Assembly: GCA_945868845.1 (NCBI GenBank)
Contig: CAMBMS010000022.1
Coordinates: forward strand, 1-43,929
Origin: Asaia bogorensis
Lineage (GTDB): Bacteria > Pseudomonadota > Alphaproteobacteria > Acetobacterales > Acetobacteraceae
Reading direction: 5' to 3'
DNA: 43,929 nucleotides
Part shown: piece after piece, positions 8,297 to 16,234 of the stretch
Position numbering within the stretch: the first letter of the stretch is position 1
Layout of the letters: each line of letters starts with the position of its first letter
Notes under the pieces: generated by a model
The model's input: the letters and a program-made list of their open reading frames with translations, nothing else
Told to the model about the DNA's origin: nothing
The model's database searches: none
Made by a program: the position numbers and the translations under genes

Positions 8297-9301
8297 ATGG
8301 ACCCGTTGACCCAGGGCGCGTTAGGCGCCGCACTGCCGTTGTCGACCCGGCGCAACAGCCAGACGGGGATCGCCAGCGCCGTCGGGTTTCTGGCTGGCTT
8401 GGCTGCTGATCTGGATGTGCTGATCCGGTCGTCGACCGACAGCCTGCTGTTCCTGGAGTACCATCGCCAGTTCACGCATTCTCTCGTGTTCATACCGGTC
8501 GGCGGCCTGCTGGTCGCTGCGCTATTCTTCCTGCTCTTTCGCAAAAGGCTCCGTCTGGGCTTCCTGCAGCTGTGGCTATTCAGTACGCTGGGCTACGCCA
8601 CCCATGGCCTGCTGGACGCGGCGACCTCCTATGGAACGTTGCTTCTGTGGCCGTTCAGCGATGCGAGATTTTCTTTCAGCATCATTTCCATCATCGACCC
8701 GCTCTTCACCCTGCCGATCCTGTTCCTCGTCGTCCTGGGCACCGTCACACGGAACGGACGCTGGGGACGGCTGGCGATGCTGTGGGCTGGGTGCTACCTT
8801 AGCTTTGGAGCCTACCAGCACCACGCGGCACGATCGCTGGCACAAAGCCTGGCCAAAGAACGCGGCCACACACCGCTCCGCCTTGAGGTCAAGCCCACCT
8901 TTGGCAACTTGGTCGTCTGGCGAAGTATCTATGAAACCGACAACCGGTTTTATGTAGACGCCGTGCGACCGAGCTTCGGCGCGACATCCTTGCCTGGCTC
9001 GTCCATTGCCAAGCTTGATGTACGGGAGGCTTTCCCGTGGCTCGACACGACCTCTCAGCAGGCGCGCGATATCGAACGCTTCGTGCGGTTCAGTGACGGT
9101 TTCGTCGCCTGGGCTGCGGATGGCAGTACGCGGATTATCGACGTCCGCTATGCCTTCCTGCCGACCGAAATCGCGCCGCTGTGGTCGATCCGGCTGGATA
9201 AGGACGCAGCGCATGTGGCTCACGTGCACTACGAAACTCATCGTGCCAATACGCGGGAGAACTTCAGAGCACTACTGGAGATCGTGCTGAACCAGCGATA
9301 A
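8297..9301 (+). CDS. YdjM/DUF457-type membrane-bound metal-dependent hydrolase
   Basis: The 334-residue protein starts MDPLTQGALGAAL, the characteristic opening of LexA-binding inner-membrane-associated (YdjM-like) hydrolases. Metal-ligand motifs are DLDVLIRS (about residues 38-45) and HRQFTHSLVF (about 55-64). Membrane segments follow (VFIPVGGLLVAALFFLLF, LGFLQLWLFSTLGYATHGLLDAATSYG and IIDPLFTLPILFLVVLGTV). The C-terminal half is a soluble domain typical of the proteobacterial long form. The frame is open upstream to 8138, but the ATG at 8297 gives the canonical N-terminus. The biochemical function is not known. It has no operon partner. Confidence 0.85.
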   Translation: MDPLTQGALGAALPLSTRRNSQTGIASAVGFLAGLAADLDVLIRSSTDSLLFLEYHRQFTHSLVFIPVGGLLVAALFFLLFRKRLRLGFLQLWLFSTLGYATHGLLDAATSYGTLLLWPFSDARFSFSIISIIDPLFTLPILFLVVLGTVTRNGRWGRLAMLWAGCYLSFGAYQHHAARSLAQSLAKERGHTPLRLEVKPTFGNLVVWRSIYETDNRFYVDAVRPSFGATSLPGSSIAKLDVREAFPWLDTTSQQARDIERFVRFSDGFVAWAADGSTRIIDVRYAFLPTEIAPLWSIRLDKDAAHVAHVHYETHRANTRENFRALLEIVLNQR

Positions 9302-9387
9302 GAAGCGCGCGGCGGTGCTTTCAGTGCGGGGCTAACCTGTCTCCGATAGTGGCTCGATGGCAGGGATGGATCCCGTGTTGAAACCGA

Positions 9388-9462
9388 TTTCATGTAAACC
9401 GCCACCGGTTTCTGCCTGAGGTTATCCGGAAGGCGGTCTGGTTGTATTTTGGTTTACTCTGA
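9388..9462 (+). pseudogene. IS6-like transposase N-terminal scrap
   Basis: The frame reads FHVNRHRFLPEVIRKAVWLY FGLL then stops. This resembles the start of IS6/IS240-family transposases (RHRFPPEVIxxAVWLYFRFTLSLRDVEE). After a one-base frame change the sequence continues FTLSLAVRG, fitting the same family. Only about 30 codons survive. It ends near 9500, where a truncated minus-strand ABC ATPase begins, suggesting the element landed in that gene. Confidence 0.55.
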
Positions 9463-9500
9463 GCCTCGCAGTCCGTGGGGGAATGGCTTTTGCGAAAGCT

Positions 9501-9665
9501 TCAACGCCAAATTCGGAGATGAGCTGCCAGGGTGGTAGTCTTGCCGCAGCCGGACGGGCCGAGCAGGGAGACGAGCTGGCCGCTTTCGAGGGTGAGATCA
9601 AGCGCGTCCACGGCGGTTTGCGCGCCGAATTTCTTGGTTAGGTTGGTGAGCTGCAGGCGTGACAT
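9501..9665 (-). pseudogene. Truncated ABC-transporter ATPase
   Basis: The frame starts [20 protein letters not shown], runs through [20 protein letters not shown] with a perfect Walker A, and then diverges after TTTL into AAHLRIWR and a stop. Intact spermidine/putrescine-type or CysA-type ATPases continue for another 250-300 residues with Q-loop, ABC signature and Walker B. The remainder is missing because the coding sequence is joined to IS6-like debris at about 9527. The 54-residue peptide cannot work as a transporter ATPase. Confidence 0.8.
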
Positions 9666-9830
9666 CAGGCGACCCTGGGGAAACGCTTGGAGAAGACTTC
9701 CCTCCTTAGGGCGCGTTCCTGCTTGGTGCGCCTGGATCGGAACCTACCCGGTCGGAGGAGTGTTCGCAATGCTTGTAGCCCCCCGTGCGGCCTTGTTAGG
9801 CTGGGTGAGAACGCGAAGGGGAGTACGAGC

Positions 9831-10703
9831 ATGCGCACGATAAATATCGGCGATATCACCATTTCCTCGGTGATCGAGCGCGATGGGCCATGGCGGCGGC
9901 CAGGTGATTTTTTTTTGAATTATGACGAGGCGACGGCGCAGCGACATCTAACGACGTTGGATCGGGAAATCTATGATCCGAGCAATGGGCTGATGGTGAT
10001 CACTTATCAGACCTTCGTGGTGCGGACCCCGCGCTATACGATCTTGGTTGATACCTGCACCGGGGAGGATAAAGGTCATGCACCGCCATTCGATTTTCCC
10101 AAACAGCGCTGGCTGGATGAGTTTAGTGCACAGGGGTTGAGTTTCGAGGCGATCGATTATGTGTTCTGCACTCATCTGCATATCGACCATTGCGGTTGGA
10201 ACACAATTTTACGAAATGGGCGTTGGGTGCCGACATTTCCGAATGCGAAATATGTGTTTCACAAAAAAGAATATGCGGCATGGGAAGCCGCGCACCAGAG
10301 AGGTGACGATCCGCCGGGCACGGTGTTTCGCGATAATTGTTTACCGATCGTGGAGGCGGGACAGGCACTGCTAGTGGATGATAATTATGCGCTGGATGAT
10401 ACCGTCACCTTAACCCCGACGCCGGGGCATTCGCCGTGCCATTGCTGTGTCAATATCTTCTCGCGTGGCCAGCGGGCAGTGGTGACGGGGGATATGATGC
10501 ATCATGCGCTGCAATGCCGGGAGCCGACATGGTCTACCAAGTTTGACTGGGATGCGGCGGAGGCGGCGAAATCGCGACGGGATTTCTTGAGCTCGGTGGC
10601 GGATACGGGCACGTTGATCCTGCCGATCCATTTTCCGACCCCTACGGTGGGGTTGGTGACGTCGATGGCGAGCGGTTTCGATTATCGGTTCAAGCGGGAT
10701 TGA
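9831..10703 (+). CDS. MBL-fold metallo-hydrolase
   Basis: The 290-residue protein belongs to the metallo-beta-lactamase superfamily, in the lactonase/AttM-like branch with a long N-terminal strand region. The metal motif HLHIDHCGW lies near residue 110-118. Further ligands are in TPTPGHSPCHC and VVTGDMMHHALQ (the bridging Asp), and the final His in LILPIHFPTPTVG. AAGGGGAG precedes the ATG by 7 bases. Its stop overlaps the translation-start region of the crotonase gene, so both form one operon. The substrate is unknown; a lactone or thioester linked to the neighbouring CoA chemistry is possible. Confidence 0.88.
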   Translation: MRTINIGDITISSVIERDGPWRRPGDFFLNYDEATAQRHLTTLDREIYDPSNGLMVITYQTFVVRTPRYTILVDTCTGEDKGHAPPFDFPKQRWLDEFSAQGLSFEAIDYVFCTHLHIDHCGWNTILRNGRWVPTFPNAKYVFHKKEYAAWEAAHQRGDDPPGTVFRDNCLPIVEAGQALLVDDNYALDDTVTLTPTPGHSPCHCCVNIFSRGQRAVVTGDMMHHALQCREPTWSTKFDWDAAEAAKSRRDFLSSVADTGTLILPIHFPTPTVGLVTSMASGFDYRFKRD

Positions 10704-10708
10704 GGATC

Positions 10709-11587
10709 ATGGGAAAGTGGTTGAACAATCCGCATTTCGTGACGTTTGAAATCCAGAATGGCGTGGCTTGGATCACGTTGAATCGGCCGGCGAAGCGGAA
10801 TGCGCTGAGCCGGGCACTGTTGGGTGAGTTACGCGCGGCGATGCTAGAGGCGGATGACCTTAAGTCCGTGCATTGCATCGTGCTGCAAGGGGCAGGGGTG
10901 GATTTTTGTGCCGGGTACGATCTGTCGCCCAATGCCAATCCGGCGGAGGGGTACGATCCGGTGGCATATCGGCAGGGGGCGTCCAGCGTTGCCGACGATA
11001 TTTGGCGGCTGGAGCGTAACCAGGCGGATATTCTTACCATTTTCGATCTGCATAAGCCGGTGATTGCCGCGGTGCATGGACATTGCGTGGCGGGGGGGAC
11101 CGATCTGGCATTGTCGTGCGACATGGTGATCGCGGCGCGAGATGCGCGGATCGGGTTTCCGGCGACCCGCTCGCAGGGGACGCCGCCGATGCATATGTGG
11201 CTGCATAATATCGGGCCGCAATGGGCGAAGCGGATGCTGCTGACCGGGGATTTACTTTCGGGCAAGGATGCAGCGCGGATCGGGTTGGTGTTGCAGGCGG
11301 TGGCGCCTGAGCGGTTGGGGGCGCATGTGCGCGCGTTGGCGGAGCGCATGGCTTTGATAGATTCCGATGTGCTGGCGGCAAATAAGCGGATCGTAAATAT
11401 GGGTCTAGAGCTGATGGGCATGCGCACCTTGCAGCGCTTCGCCGCCGAGTCAGATGCGCGCGGGCACCAGGCGGATGCGGCGAAGGCATTCAACCGCACG
11501 GCACGGGAGGAGGGGCTGTCGCAGGCATTTCGGTTGCGGGATGCACCGTTCGGAAATCCTATGGTGGACGTGGAGGGAGATGAATAA
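10709..11587 (+). CDS. Enoyl-CoA hydratase/isomerase (crotonase) family protein
   Basis: This 292-residue crotonase fold protein has WITLNRPAKRNALSRALLGE near the N-terminus, the oxyanion-hole strand DFCAGYDLSP, and HKPVIAAVHGHCVAGGTDLA as the second oxyanion segment. The usual catalytic Glu positions of hydratases are not obvious, so the exact reaction on the acyl-CoA is open. ATG 10709 was preferred to the overlapping TTG at 10700. It follows the MBL hydrolase with a 5-base gap and probably shares its mRNA. Its stop codon ends exactly where the stop of the convergent CoA-transferase begins, leaving no intergenic base. Confidence 0.88.
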   Translation: MGKWLNNPHFVTFEIQNGVAWITLNRPAKRNALSRALLGELRAAMLEADDLKSVHCIVLQGAGVDFCAGYDLSPNANPAEGYDPVAYRQGASSVADDIWRLERNQADILTIFDLHKPVIAAVHGHCVAGGTDLALSCDMVIAARDARIGFPATRSQGTPPMHMWLHNIGPQWAKRMLLTGDLLSGKDAARIGLVLQAVAPERLGAHVRALAERMALIDSDVLAANKRIVNMGLELMGMRTLQRFAAESDARGHQADAAKAFNRTAREEGLSQAFRLRDAPFGNPMVDVEGDE

Positions 11588-12787
11588 TCAAACCACGCCG
11601 GCGGCCCGCAAGGTCGCCAGTTGCGCGGCGGTCATGCCGAGCAGGCCCTCCAGGATCTCTGCATTATGCGCGCCGATAGGTGGGCCGGCATGGGTGATTC
11701 TCCCAGGTGTGCCTGTCAGTTTTGGCACCACCCCCGGCATCGTCACCGTACCTTCTTGTTCATCCGGTATTACCGCGAGATTTTCCCGCGCGGCGAAATG
11801 TGGGTCAGCGGCGATATCGTTCGCCGTGTAGATGCCACCAAAGGGGACGTTGGCTTTTTCTAGGCGGGCCTCGATATCCGCGAAATCATGGTGGGAAATC
11901 CAGTCCGTCAGCAGGGCTTCCAGCTCGTCGGCGCGGGCGATGCGTTCGCGGCTTTTGGTGTAGCGCGGGTCGGTGGCGAGGTCGGGCATGCCAATCGCTT
12001 CCGCCAACCGCTGGAACACATTGTCGCCGCCGGCAGCGATCTGGACGTAACGGCCATCTCTGGTCTCGAACGTGCCGGCGGGGGAGAAGGTGGGATTGCG
12101 GTTGCCGATACGTTCGCGGATTTCGCCGGTTTTGGCGTGGCGAGTCATCATATCGGCGGTGATGCGGAAGGTGGGTTCGTAGAGCGCGAGGTCGATCATC
12201 TGTCCTTCGCCGCCTTTGGCGTCGCGTGCATAAAGTGCGAACATAGCGGCAAGCGCACCGAACGTGCCGGTATTGTAGTCGGCGGTGGGAAAGGCTGGGC
12301 GGACCGGGAAGCGGTCCGGGAAGCCCGTGGGATACATGTAGCCGGAAAATCCGAGTGCGATACGGTCATAGCCTGAGCGTTTTGCATATGGCCCCACCTG
12401 CCCGTAGCCGGAGACTCGCACCATGATCAGTCTGGAGTTAATGGCGTGGAGGTCGTCCCAACCCAAATTCCATTTTTCTAAAGTGCCCGGGGTAAAATTT
12501 TCGATTACCACGTCGGAAATTTTTACCAGCTCGCGCAGGATATCCTGCCCAGCGCGCACTCGCAGATTTAACGTGACGGATTTCTTGTTCCGCCCCTCCA
12601 CCAGCCAGGCTGGAGACCGGCTGGCCTTTCCGTTTACCGGCGTGCCGCGCATCGCGTCGCCGATGCCGGGTTGTTCGATCTTGATGACCTCGGCGCCAAA
12701 ATCGCCCAGCATGGTGGCGCCGAACGGCCCGGCGATCAAAGTGCCGATATCGAGCACGCGGATTCCTTCGAGGGGAAGCTTCGTCAC
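11588..12787 (-). CDS. CaiB/BaiF-type class III CoA-transferase
   Basis: The protein moves CoA between carboxylic acids. From the GTG at 12787 it has 399 residues, normal for the family. The N-terminus has GIRVLDIGTLIAGPFGATML and GAEVIKIEQPGIGD; the catalytic Asp is in FPTADYNTGT near residue 170. EGQMIDLALYE and RITHAGPPIGAHNAEIL are further family segments. An upstream TTG at 12811 keeps the frame, but GTG 12787 has AGGAG five bases before it. It is the last gene of a minus-strand series (aminotransferase, selenoprotein, CoA-transferase), separated from the selenoprotein by about 110 bases that include a REP-like palindrome. Confidence 0.9.
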   Translation of the reverse strand: MTKLPLEGIRVLDIGTLIAGPFGATMLGDFGAEVIKIEQPGIGDAMRGTPVNGKASRSPAWLVEGRNKKSVTLNLRVRAGQDILRELVKISDVVIENFTPGTLEKWNLGWDDLHAINSRLIMVRVSGYGQVGPYAKRSGYDRIALGFSGYMYPTGFPDRFPVRPAFPTADYNTGTFGALAAMFALYARDAKGGEGQMIDLALYEPTFRITADMMTRHAKTGEIRERIGNRNPTFSPAGTFETRDGRYVQIAAGGDNVFQRLAEAIGMPDLATDPRYTKSRERIARADELEALLTDWISHHDFADIEARLEKANVPFGGIYTANDIAADPHFAARENLAVIPDEQEGTVTMPGVVPKLTGTPGRITHAGPPIGAHNAEILEGLLGMTAAQLATLRAAGVV

Positions 12788-12864
12788 GTGGTCTCCTGTC
12801 GGGTCATGCAACTGGCCCTAGTGTCCGTCGGGCATCCATGAAGGGTGGCCTCGCAAAGATTTGG

Positions 12865-12884
12865 ATGCCCGCGCGCGTGGGCAT
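12865..12884. repeat. REP-like palindrome, copy 1
   Basis: ATGCCCGCGCGCGTGGGCAT forms an imperfect palindrome in the gap between the selenoprotein and CoA-transferase genes. On the minus strand it reads GTCATGCCC...GGGCATCCA, the same pattern as copies at 28041 and 40348. It could act as a transcript-stabilising or attenuating hairpin. Confidence 0.6.
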
Positions 12885-12901
12885 GACAGGGGGGAGGGCC
12901 A

Positions 12902-13849
12902 TCATCCGGATTTTTTTACTCCGTCTTCGACACGGCGGGATTTGGCGATTTCCTTGTTGGCGTCGAATTCAGTACGGCGGCGGGCGATTTCTCCCGCCGA
13001 AAGTTGTTCGATGTTGGAGAAATCCAGTTTCCAGTCCGGGCTCTCGCTCCAACGTAGGGGCGATTGGACGGTGGTGCGCGGACCTGAGGCCGATTCTAGA
13101 ACTTTGAGGGCTAGTTCCAAAGTAAAAGCCTGGGACGGGACATCATGCGGTTTTCCAGCCGCGTTTCCCAATGGAAAATCACTAAACAGGAAACGCGGCA
13201 CACCGCAGAACTCCACCAAATCCTTGGCGCAGCCCATGACCACTGTCGGAATACCATTCGCCTCAAGATGCCGTGCAATCAGACTCACGGTCTGATGACA
13301 CACGGGTCAGTTGGCGATAATGACAGCGACATCCGCTTGCAGCCGGCGTATTTGCGCCAGAATGTCGACGCAATCCTGCTCGATGGTCATTTTCTGGCTA
13401 CGGTTGGTCGGCGCGCCGATAAATTCCGGCGCCACCTCCTTGATCCGCCCCTCCGCCGCCAGCCGCTTCATCTGTTGCAGCGGAAACCAGGTATTGATGT
13501 CCTTGGCGGTGGTGTGCTTGCGATCGATGCCGACATGCGAAATCCGCACATCCGGCTCCCCCACGATCGAGCCGGTATAAACCTTGTAGAATTTCGCCGC
13601 AGAATTATACGCTGCGCCCGGTCCCTGGTCGCCCTTCTCTGGATCGTACGGCGCCGCCGTCGTTACCAGCGCCACCCGGCTCTCCTGTAACGGTTGTTTC
13701 AGCGCCGTGAACGGCACATCCCGATACTGAGCCCAGCGATACGGCTTGCCGTAGCCTAACGCCTGGTAATAGCTGCCGATGCGATGCCGATACGGGATCG
13801 GCACGTCATGCTCCGGAGGAAACTCCAGATTGTCCATGTTGTCCGCCAT
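12902..13849 (-). CDS. Predicted selenoprotein, proline/glycine reductase B (PrdB/GrdB) family, in-frame UGA = Sec181
   Basis: Two reading frames in the same phase (13849-13310 and 13306-12902) are separated only by TGA at 13307-13309. Reading it as selenocysteine gives a 315-residue protein. Around the UGA the sequence is QADVAVIIAN-U-PVCHQTVSLIARHLE, so the UGA sits in a U-x-x-C redox motif (Sec181, Cys184). Downstream GIPTVVMGCAKDLVEF and VPRFLFSDFPLGNAAGKP match the selenoprotein B family of D-proline/glycine/betaine reductases. These use Sec for reductive cleavage of C-N bonds in anaerobes; the job of homologues in proteobacteria is unclear. GGAGGTGA lies six bases before the ATG. A SECIS-like hairpin follows the UGA. 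It lies 27 bases after a class III aminotransferase gene. The alternative is a Cys-to-stop mutation in a Cys homologue, which the hairpin and the intact 134-codon tail argue against. Confidence 0.85.
13271..13306 (-). promoter_or_regulatory. Candidate bacterial SECIS element
   Basis: Immediately 3' of the UGA the mRNA can fold into a two-part hairpin. The lower stem is CCGUG (nt 2-6 after UGA) with CACGG (nt 32-36). The upper stem is AUCAGAC (nt 11-17) with GUCUGAU (nt 23-29), seven perfect pairs. The apical loop is CGUGA. The loop starts 17 nt after the UGA, its second base is G, and a small internal loop separates the stems. These are the features SelB needs in bacterial SECIS elements. The structure was found by eye; its energy was not computed. 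Confidence 0.75.
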
Positions 13850-13855
13850 AGCGGC

Positions 13856-13863
13856 TCACCTCC
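13856..13863 (-). promoter_or_regulatory. Perfect Shine-Dalgarno of the selenoprotein gene
   Basis: GGAGGTGA on the minus strand, six bases before ATG 13849, is complementary to the 3' end of 16S rRNA over all eight bases. It fixes the start codon and shows that the gene upstream of the UGA is under selection for strong initiation. Confidence 0.7.
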
Positions 13864-13876
13864 ATGTTAAACCGTC

Positions 13877-15193
13877 TTAGTCAACCGTCAGAAGCGTCCG
13901 CCGGCTGGCGAGGAATTCGCCCACTGCCACCACCAGTTTGTCGTACTCGGCCTCACCGAGCGGCAGGCACAAAGTGAAAAAACCACGCCGGCCGATCCAG
14001 ATACCCTTTTCCAGCATGTCGAAGAAGAACAACTCCTTCAGCTTCTGGTCCGACGCCACCGCCTGTTTCGGGCTGCGCACGGCCTCGCGGGTGAAATGCA
14101 CCGACAGCATCGAACCGAGGCCGGTAAACTGCATTTTAGCTCGCGCCGCCTGGCACAGCATGTTTAGATTCTCGCGCAGCGCGTCGCCGCGTTCGTTCAA
14201 GATCACGGCAGCTTCCGGCGTATAAACTTCCGTCAACCCGGCATAGCCTGCCGCCATGGTCAGCACGTTATTATTAAACGTCCCCGCATGCGGCAGCGCG
14301 TCCGGCCGGCGCGGATCGTAGCGGTCTAGAATATCTGCCCGCCCGCCAAACGCGCCGAACGACATTCCGCCGCCCACATATTTGCCCAACGATGTTAGGT
14401 CCGGCTTGATGCCATGCTTTGCCTGCAAACCACCGGGCGACAGGCGCGAGGTCATCACTTCATCGAAGATCAGCCACGCCCCGATGCGCGTCGCCTCCTC
14501 GCGCAGCATCTGTAAAAAATCACGATCTGCGGGAATACAGCCGGTTGACCCCATCATCGGCTCCAGGATGATCGCCGCGATTTCGGTCTCATGCGTCGCG
14601 ATCACCGACTTGGTGGCCGCGATGTCGTTATAGCTACCCAGCACGAACTGGAACGGCGCGTTGATCGGCGAACCGCCACCCGCGAACGTAAATACCGCGC
14701 CATGGTACCCACCATTCATCACTAGAATCCTCGTCCGGCCCGTCACCGCCAGCGCCGTCACCAGCGCCATCAAATTCGCTTCTGTGCCCGAATTCGTGAT
14801 GCGCACCCGCTCGAATCCGAAGCGTTCGCAGATCGCCTTAGCGAAGCGGCCTTCCAAAGTGTTGTGCGCGCCCATGGAAATGCCACTGTCCAGCGCTCCG
14901 TTGATTGCCTTGCGGATTACCGGATGCGAGTGGCCATAAATCCCGGCGGTGTATTCGCCCAGAAAATCCACATATTCATGCCCGTCCGCATCCCACAGCC
15001 GGCATCCCTCGGCGCGGGCCATGGCGACGGGGAAGGGGGCGTAGAACAGTGATGTTCGGGTGTTCCCCCCCGGCATTGCCGCCGCTGCCTCCACGTAGCG
15101 GGCTAGCGATTTTGGATTCTTAGCGACATATGCGTCGCGCGCTTCAGCCAGTGCGGTGTCGATATCGGTGTTGCGCAATGCGGTCTCAGACAT
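13877..15193 (-). CDS. Class III PLP-dependent aminotransferase, glutamate-1-semialdehyde aminomutase-like
   Basis: The 438-residue protein has the fold-type I layout of HemL-like enzymes: PGGNTRTSLFYAPFPVAMAR, the DADGHEYVDFLGEYTAGIYGH entry segment, ITNSGTEANLMAL (phosphate-binding), LIFDEVMTSRLSPGG (Asp contacting the PLP ring) and TSLGKYVGGG with the Schiff-base lysine at Lys271. It lacks the close HemL signature and lies in a catabolic neighbourhood, so it is more likely an amino-acid aminotransferase or aminomutase than the tetrapyrrole enzyme. It is the first gene of the minus-strand series with the selenoprotein (27-base gap) and CoA-transferase. The divergent apt gene starts 104 bases away, so both promoters share that gap. 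Confidence 0.9.
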   Translation of the reverse strand: MSETALRNTDIDTALAEARDAYVAKNPKSLARYVEAAAAMPGGNTRTSLFYAPFPVAMARAEGCRLWDADGHEYVDFLGEYTAGIYGHSHPVIRKAINGALDSGISMGAHNTLEGRFAKAICERFGFERVRITNSGTEANLMALVTALAVTGRTRILVMNGGYHGAVFTFAGGGSPINAPFQFVLGSYNDIAATKSVIATHETEIAAIILEPMMGSTGCIPADRDFLQMLREEATRIGAWLIFDEVMTSRLSPGGLQAKHGIKPDLTSLGKYVGGGMSFGAFGGRADILDRYDPRRPDALPHAGTFNNNVLTMAAGYAGLTEVYTPEAAVILNERGDALRENLNMLCQAARAKMQFTGLGSMLSVHFTREAVRSPKQAVASDQKLKELFFFDMLEKGIWIGRRGFFTLCLPLGEAEYDKLVVAVGEFLASRRTLLTVD

Positions 15194-15297
15194 TTCTTCG
15201 CCCTCCTGCTCCCCGGCCAGTGTGCCGTCCCGGGGCGGTGGCTGGCAACTGCCTCGTTGACGCGATACACTGATTGCCCCCCGTCGGAGGGTTATAG

Positions 15298-15813
15298 ATG
15301 GACCTGAAAGACTATATTCGCGGTATTCAAGACTTTCCCAAGCCGGGGATCCTATTCTACGATATCTCCACCCTGTTGCGCGATGCCGATGCCTGGAGCG
15401 TGGCGATGGGACGGATGGCGCGTCTGGTGCGCATGCACCAGCCGGACCTGATCGCGGGCATTGAAAGCCGCGGGTTCCTTATGGCGGCGCCACTTGCGCT
15501 GAAACTTGGCTGCGGGTTCATCATGCTGCGTAAGCGGGGAAAGCTGCCGGGCCCCACGATCGGGTATGATTACGCGTTGGAATATGGCACCGATCGGATC
15601 GAAATTCAGGCGGACGCCGTGCAGCCTGGGCAGCGGGTGGTGGTGGTGGACGACTTGCTGGCCACCGGTGGCACCATGGCAGCGGGCATTCAGTTGCTGC
15701 GCCAAGTGGGGTCAGTGGTGCCGGCGGCGGCAGCGCTGATAGAGCTGACTTTCCTGGCCGGGCGGGTCAAGCTGGATGTTCCGTTCGAAGCGCTGGTGGC
15801 TTACGATTCCTAA
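15298..15813 (+). CDS. apt: Adenine phosphoribosyltransferase
   Basis: A 171-residue cytoplasmic salvage enzyme making AMP from adenine and [24 protein letters not shown] is the standard N-terminus. [20 protein letters not shown] carries the base-binding region, and LRKRGKLPG is the flexible loop. The PRPP loop [13 protein letters not shown] is at residues 114-126. Length is normal. GGAGG lies just before the ATG (CGGAGGGTTATAGATG). The DUF2237 gene follows after 14 bases and is likely co-transcribed. Confidence 0.96.
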   Translation: MDLKDYIRGIQDFPKPGILFYDISTLLRDADAWSVAMGRMARLVRMHQPDLIAGIESRGFLMAAPLALKLGCGFIMLRKRGKLPGPTIGYDYALEYGTDRIEIQADAVQPGQRVVVVDDLLATGGTMAAGIQLLRQVGSVVPAAAALIELTFLAGRVKLDVPFEALVAYDS

Positions 15814-15827
15814 GGCAGGAGAGATAA

Positions 15828-16229
15828 ATGCCCCTCGATAGTTCAGGCGGTGGTGGCCGACGTACCGGGACCAATGTCCTGGGCGGTGTGCTGGAGCTGT
15901 GTTCGCTCAGCCCACGCACGGGATTTTACCGTGACGGCTGCTGCAATACCGGGCCGGAGGATGTGGGCAGCCATACGGTCTGCGTGGTGCTGACCGCCGC
16001 ATTCCTGGCGCTCAGCCGGGCGGCAGGGAATGATCTGTCCACGCCGATGCCGCAATATGGCTTCCCTGGCCTGCAACCGGGCGATCGCTGGTGTTTGTGT
16101 GCGCCGCGCTGGCAGGAGGCGCTAGCGGCTGGGGCTGCGCCGCACGTGGTGCTGCGCGCCACGGAAGCGGCGGCGCTCGATTATTGCGTGCTGGCGGATT
16201 TGAAGAACCATGCGGTGGATTTAAGTTAG
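15828..16229 (+). CDS. DUF2237 family protein
   Basis: This 133-residue protein matches DUF2237 from end to end: TNVLGGVLELCSLSPRTGFY, RDGCCNTGPEDVGSHTVC, GNDLSTPMPQYGFPGLQPGD RWCLCAPRW and a C-terminal LKNHAVDL. Four conserved cysteines (in LCS, GCC and WCLC) suggest a metal- or redox-related role, but the function is not known. A GGAGAG site precedes the ATG. It follows apt by 14 bases. The downstream sequence is a decayed gene on the opposite strand. Confidence 0.88.
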   Translation: MPLDSSGGGGRRTGTNVLGGVLELCSLSPRTGFYRDGCCNTGPEDVGSHTVCVVLTAAFLALSRAAGNDLSTPMPQYGFPGLQPGDRWCLCAPRWQEALAAGAAPHVVLRATEAAALDYCVLADLKNHAVDLS

Positions 16230-16234
16230 AAAGT

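Noticed and set aside
12902-13303. A separate 133-residue protein starting at GTG 13303
   Set aside because: It has no ribosome-binding site of its own and would begin inside the UxxC motif; reading through the UGA gives the complete family protein.
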